The notes under the pieces are model-generated. The model saw only the letters and a list, made by a program, of their open reading frames with translations. It was not told where the DNA came from and ran no database searches. The position numbers and the translations under genes are program-made. DNA of 64,000 bases from Azospirillaceae bacterium (GTDB lineage: Bacteria; Pseudomonadota; Alphaproteobacteria; Azospirillales; Azospirillaceae): NCBI GenBank assembly GCA_035645145.1, contig DASQNC010000002.1, positions 62,001-126,000 of the forward strand. The letters run 5' to 3'. Positions 16,921 to 26,058 of this stretch are shown in pieces. Each line of letters begins with the position of its first letter. Position 1 is the first letter of the stretch.

Positions 16921-17000
16921 CAGTTTAGCCTCCACGGGGCCAGTCTGGCCACCGGGGCGCCAGTCTAGCCACCGGGGTGCCAGTCTAGCCACCGGGGTGG
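16921..17000. repeat. Four 20-bp tandem repeats at the uvrC 3' end
   Basis: Units at 16921, 16941, 16961 and 16981, each close to CAGTCTAGCCACCGGGGTGC. The last two are nearly identical, the first is most divergent. The uvrC stop codon lies in the unit at 16981, so the array seems to have grown downstream from the gene's end. Three of the four units keep a TAG or TAA in the same phase on the minus strand. Units are adjacent without spacers. Confidence 0.92.
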
Positions 17001-19039
17001 AAGTGTTCGTAGACCTTTTTCGCAACCGAACGGCTGATGCCGGGCACTGCTTCGAGGTCAGCCAATCCGGCGCGGGAGACCGCCCGGGCGGATCCGAAAT
17101 GCAGCAGCAGCGCCTTTTTGCGGCTCGGGCCGACGCCGGCGATCTCGTCCAGCTGCGAACGGCCCAATGCCTTTTCGCGCCGCGCCCGGTGGGTTCCGAT
17201 GGCGAAGCGGTGAGCCTCGTCCCGCAACCTTTGCAGATAGTAGAGGACGGGGTCCTTCGGATCGAGTTGGAAGGGCGCGCGACCCGGCATGAAGAACCGT
17301 TCGCGTCCGGCATCCCGGTCCGGGCCCTTCGCGATGGCCGCCACCGGCACATCGTCGATCCCCAGTTCCGCGAAAACCTCGAGCGCGGCATTCAACTGCC
17401 CGATGCCGCCGTCGATCAGCACGAGATCGGGCCAATTGCCCTGGGCGCGCTCCGGATCCTCCTTCAGGGCCCGGCCGAAACGGCGCTCCATCACCTCGCG
17501 CATCATGGCGTAGTCGTCGCCCGCCGCACCCTCCTTGCGGATGTTGAACTGCCGGTAGGCCGCTTTCACGAAACCCTGCGGGCCCGCCACCACCATGGCC
17601 CCGATGGCATTGGTGCCCTGGACGTGGCTGTTGTCATAGACCTCGATCCGTTCGGGCGGTGCCTCGAGCCCGAATACCGTCTGCACCCCGGCCAGCAGTT
17701 TCGCCTGGGACGAGCTTTCCGCCAGACGGCGGCCCAGCGCCTCGCGGGCGTTCGACAGGGCATGCTCCACCAGCCGGCGCTTGTCCCCGCGCTTGGGCAC
17801 CGCGACCTCGACGCGCGCCCCTGCGCGCACGGCGAGTGCTTCGGCGATCAGGTCCTGCTCCGGCACGTCGTGGCTCAGCAGGACCAGCGCCGGTGCGGCC
17901 TTGTTCTCGTAGAACTGGGCCAGAAAGGCGGCCAGCACCTCGTCGAGGTCGGCCTGCCGGTCGTGGCCGGGGAAGTAGGCCCGGTTGCCGTAGTTGCGAC
18001 CCGCGCGGAAGAAGAAGACCTGGATGCAGGTGCTGCCGCCCTCCTGATGGGCGGCGATCACGTCGGCGTCCTCGACCACGCCTTCGACGTTGATGTCCTG
18101 GTGCGCCTGGATGGCGGTCAGCGCCTTGATACGGTCGCGCCAGCGGGCGGCCGCCTCGAAATCGAGCGCATCGGAGGCCGCGATCATGTGGTGGGCGAAG
18201 CCGGCCTGCACGTCGCCCGGCTGGCCCTTCAGGAAATTGCGGGCGGCCTGAACCTGTTCGGCGTACTCGGCCTCGGTCACCTTCCCGACGCAGGGTGCCG
18301 TGCAACGCTTGATGTGGAATTGCAGGCAGGGCCGTGTGCGTGATGCGAACACCGAATCCGAGCAGTTGCGGAGCATGAACGCCCGTTGCAGTGCCGTGAT
18401 GGTGCGGTTGACCGTACCCGTCGAGGCGAAGGGACCGAAATAGTCCGCCGCTGCCCGGTCGCGGCTGCCGCGGTGCTTGATAAGTTGCGGATAGGCGTGG
18501 TTCCCGGTGATGGCCAGGTAGGCAAAGGATTTGTCGTCGCGCAGCAGGATGTTGAAGCGGGGCAGGTGCCGCTTGATCAGATTCGATTCCAGGAGCAGCG
18601 CCTCGACCTCGGTATGGGTCGAGATGAATTCCATGGAGGCGGTTTCGGCCACCATGCGCTGCAACCGGGTCGGCAGTTTGCCCACCTGCGCGTAGTTGGC
18701 GACGCGTTTCCGCAGGCTTCGGGCCTTGCCGACGTACAGCACCTCGCCATCGTCGGCCAGCATGCGGTAGACGCCGGGACTGTTGGGCAGATGACGGAGA
18801 TAGCCGCGTATGACCTCGGCACCGGCGGCCAGGTCGGGCGGGCGCCGTTTGCCCGAGGGTTGCCCGGTTCCGGTCCCGTCCGGAGCGGTTCCGGCCGATG
18901 GCCCATCCCCCGGCGCCGATGCGTCCGCGGGGGCATCCCCACAGGTGCCGCGCTTCGGGTCCATGCCGACCATAGGCTCGGCAGTCCCGGCCGTTTCGGC
19001 AGGGGCATCGGTTGGTGGGATGACCGGCATGGGTTTCAT
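16985..19039 (-). CDS. uvrC: Excinuclease ABC subunit C
   Basis: UvrC makes both incisions around bulky DNA lesions after UvrA/UvrB loading. The 684-aa protein has a GIY-YIG nuclease domain ([20 protein letters not shown], about residues 86-105), a UvrB-binding region, the RNase H-like UvrC domain ([19 protein letters not shown] and VLIDGG) for the 5' incision, and C-terminal helix-hairpin-helix motifs ([35 protein letters not shown]). About 75 N-terminal residues, rich in Pro, Asp, Gly and Ala, precede the nuclease and look disordered. The stop codon lies in a tandem repeat. Confidence 0.96.
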   Translation of the reverse strand: MKPMPVIPPTDAPAETAGTAEPMVGMDPKRGTCGDAPADASAPGDGPSAGTAPDGTGTGQPSGKRRPPDLAAGAEVIRGYLRHLPNSPGVYRMLADDGEVLYVGKARSLRKRVANYAQVGKLPTRLQRMVAETASMEFISTHTEVEALLLESNLIKRHLPRFNILLRDDKSFAYLAITGNHAYPQLIKHRGSRDRAAADYFGPFASTGTVNRTITALQRAFMLRNCSDSVFASRTRPCLQFHIKRCTAPCVGKVTEAEYAEQVQAARNFLKGQPGDVQAGFAHHMIAASDALDFEAAARWRDRIKALTAIQAHQDINVEGVVEDADVIAAHQEGGSTCIQVFFFRAGRNYGNRAYFPGHDRQADLDEVLAAFLAQFYENKAAPALVLLSHDVPEQDLIAEALAVRAGARVEVAVPKRGDKRRLVEHALSNAREALGRRLAESSSQAKLLAGVQTVFGLEAPPERIEVYDNSHVQGTNAIGAMVVAGPQGFVKAAYRQFNIRKEGAAGDDYAMMREVMERRFGRALKEDPERAQGNWPDLVLIDGGIGQLNAALEVFAELGIDDVPVAAIAKGPDRDAGRERFFMPGRAPFQLDPKDPVLYYLQRLRDEAHRFAIGTHRARREKALGRSQLDEIAGVGPSRKKALLLHFGSARAVSRAGLADLEAVPGISRSVAKKVYEHFHPGG

Positions 19040-19466
19040 GTTGGCGCCGATAGCTTCGCGATCAACCGTGTGGCTAAGCCCTTTAGCCGGCTATCCAAGG
19101 GATTATGCATATCGAAAGATGTGGTTGGCTGTCCGTTGGTTGGGGGGCGTGGCGGGATATCCACGATTCCTGTGGATAAGCTTGTTCATAACTTCCGCTT
19201 GAAGGCCCGGGAGCAAGGCGGCTCCTAGAGTCCCACGGATCTGCACAAAAAATGTGCAAACCTTTAAGCTATTGATTTTGCTCACTTCTCGTCCTGTCAA
19301 GCGCACGCAATCGTTAAAGAAACAAAAAAATGCAACTTGACAGGCCGCGCCTCCCACTTGAGTTGCCCCCGTGTGTAAAAGTCGCACTAAAGGGCGCAAC
19401 ATCCGTCGTATGACGAAGGTCGTGGGCAGGGGCTCCGGGGGCGCGCGATCCAACGTCGGCGCCCGC
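19040..19466. other. 427-bp noncoding stretch between two leftward genes
   Basis: I see no credible gene. The stretch is AT-rich for this genome around 19240-19340. It holds an inverted pair TATCCAC/GTGGATA (19158-19178), a GCACA/TGTGC hairpin with an A5 loop (19243-19257), two TTGACA hexamers facing each other (19295-19300 minus strand, 19337-19342 plus strand) that lack good -10 partners at 16-18 bp, and a poly-A run. It may hold the uvrC promoter, a small RNA, or a DnaA-regulated region. Confidence 0.5.
19158..19179. promoter_or_regulatory. DnaA-box-like inverted pair
   Basis: TGTGGATAA at 19171-19179 is a perfect complement of the strong DnaA box TTATCCACA. Facing it across 7 nt is TATCCAC (19158-19164), a weaker match. 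The arrangement may also simply be a 7-bp hairpin. It lies 120 bp upstream of uvrC. Confidence 0.4.
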
Positions 19467-20261
19467 TCATTCCTTGGGCACGAAGCCGCGTGCCGGCTGT
19501 GCCCAACCCATATGCTCCCCCCCGTCCAGCGCGATCATCTGACCGGTCAGGGCCGGCGCCGAGAGGATGAATCGCAGTGCGCCGCAGATTTCCCCCGGCG
19601 TCGTTCCACGTCGCAACGGGACGCTCTCCCACTGGGACCGGAAATGCTCCTCTGTCTGACGGTCGTTCCGCAGGGTCGGCCCGGGCCCGATCGCATTCAC
19701 ACGGATGCGCGGCGCGAGGGCGAGGGCGAGCGTCTGTGTCAACGTCCACAGCCCGGCTTTGCTCACCGTGTACGAGAGGAAATAAGGGGTTAGGTTCCAG
19801 ACCCGCTGGTCGAGGATGTTGACGATGCAGCCGTCCGCTTCGGCCGGTGACTGCGCGGGCGGCCGCTTGAGCATCTGTTCGGCGAAGGCCTGCGACAGCA
19901 CCAGCGGTGCCCGCAGGTTCGTCTCCATGTGGCGGTCCCAACTGGGCCGCGTCATGGTGTGGATGTCGTCGTGCTCGAACACGCTGGCGTTGTTCACGAG
20001 CGCGGTGAGCGGTCCCAGCCGCTCGCAGGCCCGCGGCACCAGTGTCGCGACCTCCTCCTCGCGTTCCAGGTTCGCCTGCAGGGGCTCGGCAACTCCGCCT
20101 TCCGCGCGGATCCGCGCCACGACCTCCTCGGCGTCCGCGGTCGAGGTGTAATGGTGCACGCCGACCCGCCATCCCGCGCGCGCGAGATCCAGGGCGATTT
20201 CGCGTCCGATCCGTTTCGCGGCGCCGGTGACCAGAACCGCGCCTTTTTCCACCCCGGCCAT
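19467..20261 (-). CDS. Pteridine-reductase-like short-chain dehydrogenase
   Basis: The 264-aa SDR has the cofactor motif TGAAKRIG (residues 12-19), i.e. TGxxxRxG, which marks pteridine reductases such as PTR1 and FolM rather than the general TGxxxGxG. The active site reads Asp151, Tyr164, Lys168 (LDQR and SYTVSK); Asp replaces the common Ser exactly 13 residues before Tyr, again as in PTR1. NNAS is at 90-93. It probably reduces dihydrobiopterin, dihydromonapterin or dihydrofolate with NADPH. It is divergent from a TetR gene and has its own promoter. Confidence 0.85.
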   Translation of the reverse strand: MAGVEKGAVLVTGAAKRIGREIALDLARAGWRVGVHHYTSTADAEEVVARIRAEGGVAEPLQANLEREEEVATLVPRACERLGPLTALVNNASVFEHDDIHTMTRPSWDRHMETNLRAPLVLSQAFAEQMLKRPPAQSPAEADGCIVNILDQRVWNLTPYFLSYTVSKAGLWTLTQTLALALAPRIRVNAIGPGPTLRNDRQTEEHFRSQWESVPLRRGTTPGEICGALRFILSAPALTGQMIALDGGEHMGWAQPARGFVPKE

Positions 20262-20292
20262 GACCCGTCCCCCTGCCGCTGCCGATCGAGTG

Positions 20293-20325
20293 TCCGGTAC
20301 ATACGGTCCGGAGGCGCCGGGTCAA
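20293..20325 (-). promoter_or_regulatory. Promoter of the SDR gene with a possible TetR operator
   Basis: On the minus strand TTGACC (20325-20320), 16-bp spacer, TATGTA (20303-20298), about 37 bp before the ATG at 20261. An inverted TCCGG/CCGGA pair with a 10-nt centre (20293-20312) covers the -10. The divergent tetR gene makes this a reasonable operator. Confidence 0.45.
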
Positions 20326-20409
20326 GGCCGATGCGGGGGGTGCCGGGCGCCGACCGTGCCCCATATGATGGCACGCCGGCAGGATCCGGTTTGCAATTCC
20401 GGGGGGAAG

Positions 20410-21036
20410 ATGCCCGACAACACCGATCCACGACGCCGCATCCTTGCGGCTGCCATGGATGTGGCGGCCGAACGTGGCTGGCTGTCCCTGGGATTTGCGG
20501 ACGTCGCGTCGCGGGCCGGTGTCCCGTTGGCGGATGTCCACCGGTTCTTTCCCACCCGGTTGGATCTGCTCGCCGGGGTCGGGCGTCTCGCCGATGCGGA
20601 TGTGCTGTCCGGTCCCTTGCCCGATCCCGACGATCCGCCGCGCGACCGCCTGTTCGAGGTGCTGATGGCGCGCTTCGACGCGCTTGCCCCCTTCCGGCAC
20701 GGGTTGCGCTCGATCGCCCGGGACTTGCCGCGTGATCCGCTGGCGGCGACGGCACTGGCGCCACACCTGGGACACTCGATGCGGTGGATGCTGGAGGCGG
20801 CGCGCATCGACGCCGGCGGCCTGCGCGGTGCCGTCCTGGCATCCGGGCTGTCGCTCCTGTGGCTGGCGGTGTTCCGCGTCTGGATCGAGGACGAGACCAC
20901 CGACCTGTCGCGGACCATGGCGGCGCTGGATGCCCGCCTGCGTCGGGCCGAAGGGCTGGTGGGCGGCGTCCTGCGCCGTCGGCGCGGTCCCGGCGATTCC
21001 GACGGGGCGGACACCGCGGCGCCGCCGTCGGGCTGA
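20410..21036 (+). CDS. TetR-family transcriptional regulator
   Basis: The 208-aa protein has a TetR DNA-binding domain at residues 8-55 (RRRILAAAMDVAAERGWLSLGFADVASRAGV, then VHRFFPTRLDLLAGV) and a helical C-terminal ligand domain. The recognition helix region differs from the common SxxTLYRYF type (LADVHRFFPT), as in some COQ9-like or fatty-acid-related TetRs. The ATG at 20410 follows GGGGGGAAG; an earlier open frame from 20227 overlaps the promoter. Divergent from the pteridine-reductase-like SDR, its likely target along with itself. Confidence 0.85.
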   Translation: MPDNTDPRRRILAAAMDVAAERGWLSLGFADVASRAGVPLADVHRFFPTRLDLLAGVGRLADADVLSGPLPDPDDPPRDRLFEVLMARFDALAPFRHGLRSIARDLPRDPLAATALAPHLGHSMRWMLEAARIDAGGLRGAVLASGLSLLWLAVFRVWIEDETTDLSRTMAALDARLRRAEGLVGGVLRRRRGPGDSDGADTAAPPSG

Positions 21037-21076
21037 GCCTGCGCCGGAACCGGCGCGCCCGTGACGGATTTTATGT

Positions 21077-21148
21077 TGCGGTGCACAAACAAGGAGGTTG
21101 ACAGGACCGCCTCGCGTTTCCATGTTTCCATCATGATGTTGCAATGCA
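21077..21148 (+). promoter_or_regulatory. Phasin promoter with two PhaR-type operators
   Basis: TTGACA (21098-21103), 17-bp spacer, CATGTT (21121-21126). Two TGCnnnGCA palindromes flank it: TGCGGTGCA at 21077-21085 and TGCAATGCA at 21140-21148, the second near the expected transcription start. TGC-rich palindromes of this type are bound by PhaR, the repressor of phasin genes that leaves DNA when polyhydroxybutyrate granules form. The phaR gene itself is not in the window. Confidence 0.55.
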
Positions 21149-21168
21149 GCAAAAACGGAGATGGGATC

Positions 21169-21600
21169 ATGACGAGCAAGGCGGCAAACCCGTTTGGGGA
21201 TATTGACTTCACGCGGTTCTTCGGCGAATTCCGCATGCCCGGCTTCGATGCCGAGGCTCTGATCGCCACCCAGCGCAAGAACTTCGAAGCGATTGCCACC
21301 GCCAATCATCTGGCGCTCGAAGGCGTGCAGGCGGTCATCCGCCGGCAGGGCGAAGTGGCCCGTCAGATGATGGAAGAGACCCGCGGGATGGTCACCGACC
21401 TGGTCGGCGCCGGTGCGCCCGAGGACAAGGTGGTCAAGCAGACCGACCTGGTGAAGGCGACGTTCGAAAAGACGCTCGCCAACATGCGGGAAACGTCGGA
21501 GATGCTGGCGAAGTCCAACATGGAGGCGGCGGACAAGATCGCCCGCCGCGTCAGCGAAAGCCTGGATGAGATGAAGGTCGCCCTCGGCGCCCGGAAGTAA
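21169..21600 (+). CDS. Phasin (polyhydroxyalkanoate granule protein)
   Basis: The 143-aa protein is a long amphipathic helical chain with the alphaproteobacterial phasin core (FEAIATANHLALEGVQAVIRRQGEVARQMMEE) and a heptad-rich second half ending SESLDEMKVAL. Phasins coat PHB granules, limit their size and help polymer turnover. The ATG at 21169 follows a GGAGATGGGA stretch; the open frame from 21061 contains the promoter and operators and is not coding. A strong terminator follows, so it is a single-gene unit. Confidence 0.92.
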   Translation: MTSKAANPFGDIDFTRFFGEFRMPGFDAEALIATQRKNFEAIATANHLALEGVQAVIRRQGEVARQMMEETRGMVTDLVGAGAPEDKVVKQTDLVKATFEKTLANMRETSEMLAKSNMEAADKIARRVSESLDEMKVALGARK

Positions 21601-21623
21601 GTCCGTCGCTCGCAGGACATGCG

Positions 21624-21654
21624 AAAGGCCGCCCCGGTTCGGGCGGCCTTTTCA
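21624..21654 (+). terminator. Rho-independent terminator of the phasin gene
   Basis: Perfect 11-bp stem (AAAGGCCGCCC with GGGCGGCCTTT), 6-nt loop, then TCATTTG. Confidence 0.92.
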
Positions 21655-21814
21655 TTTGTGCGCAAAGGAGGTGGCCCTTTCCCCGTGCCCGGGGCGTTGT
21701 CGTAGGCGCTTCGGCTTAGGTGCGGCGTGCCCCTCTGCGGAAAGTCTAAATTCGCAATTTCCGTCCTGCCCCTATTCTCCGATTGAACGATTCAACCGTA
21801 CCGCGAGCGATGGG

Positions 21815-23968
21815 ATGGGGCGATTTCAAAGGGATTGGTCGCTTCGTGCCCTCCTGGTCCTGTCGCTGCTGATACCCGGCAGCGTTGTCGGCGTCCTGGC
21901 CTATGCGGACAGGGCACGCACCCTTGATGAGGCCGCGGCCCGCGCCAGCCGCATGACCGACGTGCTGCACGAGCATGCGCTGAGGGTGATGGAAACCAAT
22001 CAGCTCATCCTATCCCAGGCGAGCCGGTTGGTGGCGGGGTTGGACCGGGATGAGGTCCGGGAGCGCGAGGGGGAGATCCACGCGGATCTCGCGGACCTGA
22101 AGGGCGACCTCGCCCAGGTGCAGCGCATTCGGATCATGGGTGCGGACGGTCGTCTGGCCGTTGACAGCGAACGCTATCCCGCTCCCCCCGAGGACCTGTC
22201 GCGGTTCGCCCACGTTCGGACCCCACCCCCGCCGGGGCGGCGGTCCATGGTGGGGGATCTGATCCTTGAGCCTGGGGAAATCGTCCAATCCCTACGCCTC
22301 GGTTCCAGGCCGGCGCCCCATCCCAGGTCGCCCGGTGCGTTCGAGGGGCTCGTTGCGGTCTCGATTCAGCCCGCCTATTTCCGAGCGGCCTGGAGCGGCC
22401 TCGACGCCGAGGCGGGCAGTACCGTCCGGCTGTTCCGGACCGATGGCCGGGTGCTGGTCGGCAGCCGGAGCGGGATATCGGGACGGATCGGACCCGAACT
22501 CGCGGCCGCAACGGATGCCACGCCGTCGGGTGTGGTGATGATGGCGTCCGACATCCATCCGGATGGCGAGATCGTGGCCTACCGCCGTGTCGGCCCGTTT
22601 CCCTTGTATGTCGCCTACGGCATGTCCCGGACCGAGGTCACCGCCCGGTGGCGTCAAAACTGGATCGGCTTCGCGGTCCTGGGCACGCTTGCATCCGTGG
22701 CGCTTGCCACCGTCGCCGTGCTTGCCATGGGCGGAGCCCGGCGCGAGCGCAAGGCGAACACCGCATTGGCCCAGGCGATTGCCCAGCTTCGGGCCGAAAT
22801 GGCCCGGCGCGAGGCGGCCGAGGCCACCGTCCGCATGACCCAGAAGCTCCAGGCACTGGGCGAGTTGACCGGTGGGGTCGCCCATGACTTCAACAATCTG
22901 CTGACCGCCATTTCCGGCAGCCTGCGCCTGATGGCCGTCCACGTGACGGCGAAGGGGCGCCGGCACTTGGAAACCGCCAATCAGGCGGTCGCCAGCGCGA
23001 CGGCCCTCACACGGCAACTCCTGACCTTTTCGCGCCGCGATATCCCGCGCGTCGAGGTCGCGGACGCCAACGCGGTGCTGGAAGCCAGCCGCGGGATGTT
23101 TGCGCGTGCCCTCCGGGGCCGGGGCGACCTCGAGTTCGATCTGGCCCCGGAGCCGTGTGTGCTGGAGGTGGACACGACCCAGTTCGAACTGGCGGTCTTG
23201 AACCTGGTGACCAACGCCGCCGACGTCCTTTCGTGCGACGGCAAGGTGCGTATCTCCACCTGCCATGTCGACCTCCGCGACCGCTGGGATGGTCTGCACG
23301 GCCGGTTCGTGATGGTGTCGGTTCAGGACGACGGCCCCGGCATGCCGCCCGAGGTGGCCGCCCGCGCCTTCGAGCCGTTCTTCACCACCAAGGATGCCGG
23401 CCATGGGACCGGCCTCGGCCTGTCGATGGTCTACGGCTTCGCCCAGCAGGCAGGAGGCGTGGCCGAGATCGACAGCGGACCGGGCCTGGGCACGGCGGTG
23501 CGCCTGCTCATCCCGGCATCGGCGAAGATCCCGGAGCCCCAACCGGGCGGGTGCCCCGGACCCGTGGCCGAGGACGAGCCGTGCGATGTGCGCGTCCTGG
23601 TCGTGGAGGACAATGTCCTGGTCCGGATCGTCACCGTGGACAGCCTACGGACCGCCGGGTTCGACGTGCTGGAGGCCGGCAGCGGGGCGCAGGCGCTGGA
23701 GGTGTTCGAGCGCAACCCCGGCATTTCGGTTTTGGTGTCCGATGTGGTCATGCCGGGGGGCATCAGCGGACTCGATCTGGCCCGCGAGGTGCGCCGGCGC
23801 TATCCGCACGTGCGCACCATCCTGACGTCGGGCTACACCCGCGACGCCCTGATCGGCATGGCACCCGAGGACGAGGTTGAACTCATGGCCAAGCCCTACG
23901 ACCCCGATGCGTTGGCCGAACGGGTGCGCGCGCTTCTGGGCGAACGTCAGATCGCCATGCCGCTTTAG
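21815..23968 (+). CDS. Hybrid sensor histidine kinase with C-terminal receiver
   Basis: The 717-aa membrane protein has a first transmembrane helix (about residues 10-30), a periplasmic sensor of about 250 residues resembling a double-Cache domain, a second helix near 278-302, then HisKA with His357 in [12 protein letters not shown], the ATPase with the N box [24 protein letters not shown] and [12 protein letters not shown], and a receiver with Asp643 (SDVVMPG) and Lys693. The HDFNN-type H box is common in LuxR/NtrB-like hybrid kinases. The start at 21815 has a weak ribosome-binding site. No partner regulator adjoins it; output probably goes to an unlinked phosphotransfer protein or regulator. 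Confidence 0.88.
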   Translation: MGRFQRDWSLRALLVLSLLIPGSVVGVLAYADRARTLDEAAARASRMTDVLHEHALRVMETNQLILSQASRLVAGLDRDEVREREGEIHADLADLKGDLAQVQRIRIMGADGRLAVDSERYPAPPEDLSRFAHVRTPPPPGRRSMVGDLILEPGEIVQSLRLGSRPAPHPRSPGAFEGLVAVSIQPAYFRAAWSGLDAEAGSTVRLFRTDGRVLVGSRSGISGRIGPELAAATDATPSGVVMMASDIHPDGEIVAYRRVGPFPLYVAYGMSRTEVTARWRQNWIGFAVLGTLASVALATVAVLAMGGARRERKANTALAQAIAQLRAEMARREAAEATVRMTQKLQALGELTGGVAHDFNNLLTAISGSLRLMAVHVTAKGRRHLETANQAVASATALTRQLLTFSRRDIPRVEVADANAVLEASRGMFARALRGRGDLEFDLAPEPCVLEVDTTQFELAVLNLVTNAADVLSCDGKVRISTCHVDLRDRWDGLHGRFVMVSVQDDGPGMPPEVAARAFEPFFTTKDAGHGTGLGLSMVYGFAQQAGGVAEIDSGPGLGTAVRLLIPASAKIPEPQPGGCPGPVAEDEPCDVRVLVVEDNVLVRIVTVDSLRTAGFDVLEAGSGAQALEVFERNPGISVLVSDVVMPGGISGLDLAREVRRRYPHVRTILTSGYTRDALIGMAPEDEVELMAKPYDPDALAERVRALLGERQIAMPL

Positions 23969-24003
23969 GCAAGGATCCGGGGGCCGGCCCCCGGATCCTT
24001 GCC
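23968..24003. terminator. 36-nt perfect palindrome between convergent genes
   Basis: Two 18-bp arms meet without a loop (GGCAAGGATCCGGGGGCC and its complement), starting at the last base of the kinase stop codon and ending 10 bp before the ychF stop. Likely a bidirectional terminator; no U-run. Confidence 0.7.
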
Positions 24004-24013
24004 GGACGTCCGG

Positions 24014-25111
24014 TCAGACGTTGAAGCGGAAGTGGAAGATGTCGCCGTCGACCACGACGTATTCCTTGCCCTCCTGGCGCATGCGGCCGGCATCCTTGGC
24101 CGCTTGCTCGCCGCCCAGGGTCGCGAAATCGTCATAGGCGATGGTTTCGGCCCGGATGAAGCCGCGTTCGAAGTCGCTGTGGATGACCCCGGCCGCTTCC
24201 GGCGCCTTGGCGCCGCGCCGGACGTTCCAGGCGCGCGCCTCCTTCGGGCCGGCGGTGAAGAAGGTGATGAGGTCCAGCAGCTTGAATCCGGCCCGGATGA
24301 CCTTGTTCAGGCCCGGTTCCTCAAGTCCCAGGGCGGACAGGTATTCCTCCTTCTCGCCCGGGCCGAGCGAGGCCAGCTCCGCTTCGATGGCCGCGCAGAT
24401 CACCACCGCCTCGGTGCCCTCGGCCGCAGCCTTCGCCTGCACCTTGCGCGTCAGCTCGTTGCCGGTGGCGGCCTCGCCCTCGTCGACGTTGCAGACGTAG
24501 AGCAGGGGCTTGGCCGTCAGGAGCTGGAGCTGCTTCCACACCGGCTTTTCGTCGTCGGAGACCTTGGCCGTGCGTGCGGGCCGTCCCTCGCGCAGCACCG
24601 CGAGCGCGCGTTCCATCAGCTCGATCTGGGCCTTGGCTTCGGCGTCGCCGCCGCGGGCCTTCTTGGTGGCCGCGACCAGCCGCTTTTCCAGGCTGTCCAT
24701 GTCGGCCAGCATCAGCTCGGTCTCGATGGTCTCGGCGTCCCGGACCGGATCGACCGAGCCTTCCACGTGGGTGATGTCGCCGCTCTCGAAACAGCGCAGC
24801 ACGTGCAGGACGGCATCCACCTCGCGGATGTGGCCCAGGAACTGGTTGCCCAGCCCTTCGCCCTTCGAGGCGCCGCGCACCAGGCCGGCGATGTCCACGA
24901 ACTCCAATTGGGTCGGGATGACCTTGGCCGACTTCGCCACCGCCGCGATCTTGTCCAGGCGCGGATCGGGCACGCCGACACGACCGACATTGGGTTCGAT
25001 CGTGCAGAACGGATAGTTCGCGGCCTCGGCCGCCTGGGTGGAGGTCAGCGCGTTGAACAGCGTCGATTTGCCCACGTTGGGCAGGCCGACGATACCGCAA
25101 TTGAAGCCCAT
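24014..25111 (-). CDS. ychF: Redox-regulated ATPase YchF
   Basis: An Obg-like P-loop ATPase (OLA1 family) that binds ribosomes and influences stress and translation quality. The 365-aa protein has the Walker A GLPNVGKSTLFNAL at its start, the switch DIAGLVRGASKGEGLGN, a coiled-coil insertion (LEKRLVAATKKARGG) and the C-terminal TGS domain ending FHFRFNV. The NKxD specificity loop is replaced by NVDE (LLYVCNVDEGE), as in the ATP-preferring YchF group. Last gene of the leftward housekeeping run, after pth. Confidence 0.96.
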   Translation of the reverse strand: MGFNCGIVGLPNVGKSTLFNALTSTQAAEAANYPFCTIEPNVGRVGVPDPRLDKIAAVAKSAKVIPTQLEFVDIAGLVRGASKGEGLGNQFLGHIREVDAVLHVLRCFESGDITHVEGSVDPVRDAETIETELMLADMDSLEKRLVAATKKARGGDAEAKAQIELMERALAVLREGRPARTAKVSDDEKPVWKQLQLLTAKPLLYVCNVDEGEAATGNELTRKVQAKAAAEGTEAVVICAAIEAELASLGPGEKEEYLSALGLEEPGLNKVIRAGFKLLDLITFFTAGPKEARAWNVRRGAKAPEAAGVIHSDFERGFIRAETIAYDDFATLGGEQAAKDAGRMRQEGKEYVVVDGDIFHFRFNV

Positions 25112-25172
25112 GGCCGCCTTGGAGATCTGGAAAACAATGGTTGCGGCGGGTTATGCCGCGCCCCGGCGCCGC

Positions 25173-25190
25173 GCACAACGTCCGTTGTGC
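25173..25190. repeat. Short palindrome upstream of ychF
   Basis: Perfect 8-bp inverted repeat (GCACAACG with CGTTGTGC) with a 2-nt centre in the 191-bp gap between pth and ychF, 62 bp before the ychF start. Could be an operator or a transcript hairpin. Confidence 0.5.
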
Positions 25191-25302
25191 CGGCCCGACG
25201 CGGTGCCTGAAATGGGAAGGGAAGGGGGCCGGGGAAACCCGCCGGATCCGATTTCACGATCCTTCCCGCACCCATGCGGGCGCAGGGATGGCCGTTCCCT
25301 CG

Positions 25303-25989
25303 TTATTCCCTCGTGGGACCGCCCTCGGCATCGGTGGCGCGCCCGCCGGCCGTTGGCTGGGCGCCTTCGGTTTTGGACGGCGCGGTTTTGGCGGGCGCGG
25401 TTTTGGGGGGGGCGGGCTTGGGCGGGGCGGTGCGCAGCGAGACCTTGCTGCCGAAGTCCGGCATCCGTCCGGCCGCCAGCAGCGGCGCCTCCGCGCTCAA
25501 CGCATCCATCAGGGCGTCGAGCCAATCCTGATCGGCCTTGGCGAAAGGGTGCAGCACATAACCGTGCACCTGCTCCTTGCGACCGGGGTGGCCGATGCCA
25601 AGCCGCACCCGCCAATAGTCGGGGCCGATGTGCTGGTCGATGGAGCGCAGGCCGTTGTGCCCACCGTGCCCGCCACCCTGCTTCACGCGGATCTTGCCGG
25701 GGGGCAGGTCCAGGTCGTCGTGGAACACGATGATGTCGGCCGGCGCGATCTTATGGAAGCGTGCGGCCTCGCCGACCGATTGGCCGGACAGGTTCATGTA
25801 GGTCAGCGGCTCCAGCGCCAGGATTTTCCCGCCGCCGATCGTGCCGTCGGCGATCTGGCCCTGGAACTTGCGCCGCCAGGGCGAGAGTCCGTGCCGGCGC
25901 GCAATGGCCTCCACGGCCATGAAGCCGATGTTGTGCCGCGTCTTTTCGTATTCGGGGCCCGGGTTGCCCAGGCCGACCAGAAGAAGCAT
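25303..25989 (-). CDS. pth: Peptidyl-tRNA hydrolase
   Basis: Recycles tRNA from prematurely released peptidyl-tRNA. The 228-aa protein starts LLLVGLGNPGPEYEKTRHNIGF (His20 and Asn10 are catalytic/binding positions of the family), with YMNLSG, DDLDLPPGKIRVKQGGGHGGHNGLRS and the lid region typical of bacterial Pth. About 35 C-terminal residues form a Pro/Lys/Ala repeat (PPKTAPAKTAPSKT) beyond the normal 190-aa length, probably disordered. It sits between rplY and ychF, the usual rplY-pth-ychF order. Confidence 0.96.
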   Translation of the reverse strand: MLLLVGLGNPGPEYEKTRHNIGFMAVEAIARRHGLSPWRRKFQGQIADGTIGGGKILALEPLTYMNLSGQSVGEAARFHKIAPADIIVFHDDLDLPPGKIRVKQGGGHGGHNGLRSIDQHIGPDYWRVRLGIGHPGRKEQVHGYVLHPFAKADQDWLDALMDALSAEAPLLAAGRMPDFGSKVSLRTAPPKPAPPKTAPAKTAPSKTEGAQPTAGGRATDAEGGPTRE

Positions 25990-26058
25990 GGGGGTGGCTT
26001 CTACGGAGGTCCGCCGCCCGGCCGGAACCGGACGGCGGAACGAACCCCGTCAGACGAC

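Noticed and set aside
16921-17000. Tandem 20-bp repeats as a possible CRISPR array.
   Set aside because: The units are adjacent with no spacers, diverge from each other, and no cas genes are present.
19295-19342. Two facing TTGACA hexamers as promoters.
   Set aside because: Neither has an acceptable -10 at 16-18 bp.
19103-19453. A 116-codon minus-strand frame in the uvrC upstream gap.
   Set aside because: It spans the DnaA-box pair and the palindrome, overlaps the SDR end in part, and the product has no recognisable pattern.
19040-19466. The DnaA-box region as the chromosomal replication origin.
   Set aside because: Only one perfect box and one weak one are seen, and none of the usual origin neighbours (dnaA, dnaN, hemE, parAB, rpmH) are in the window.
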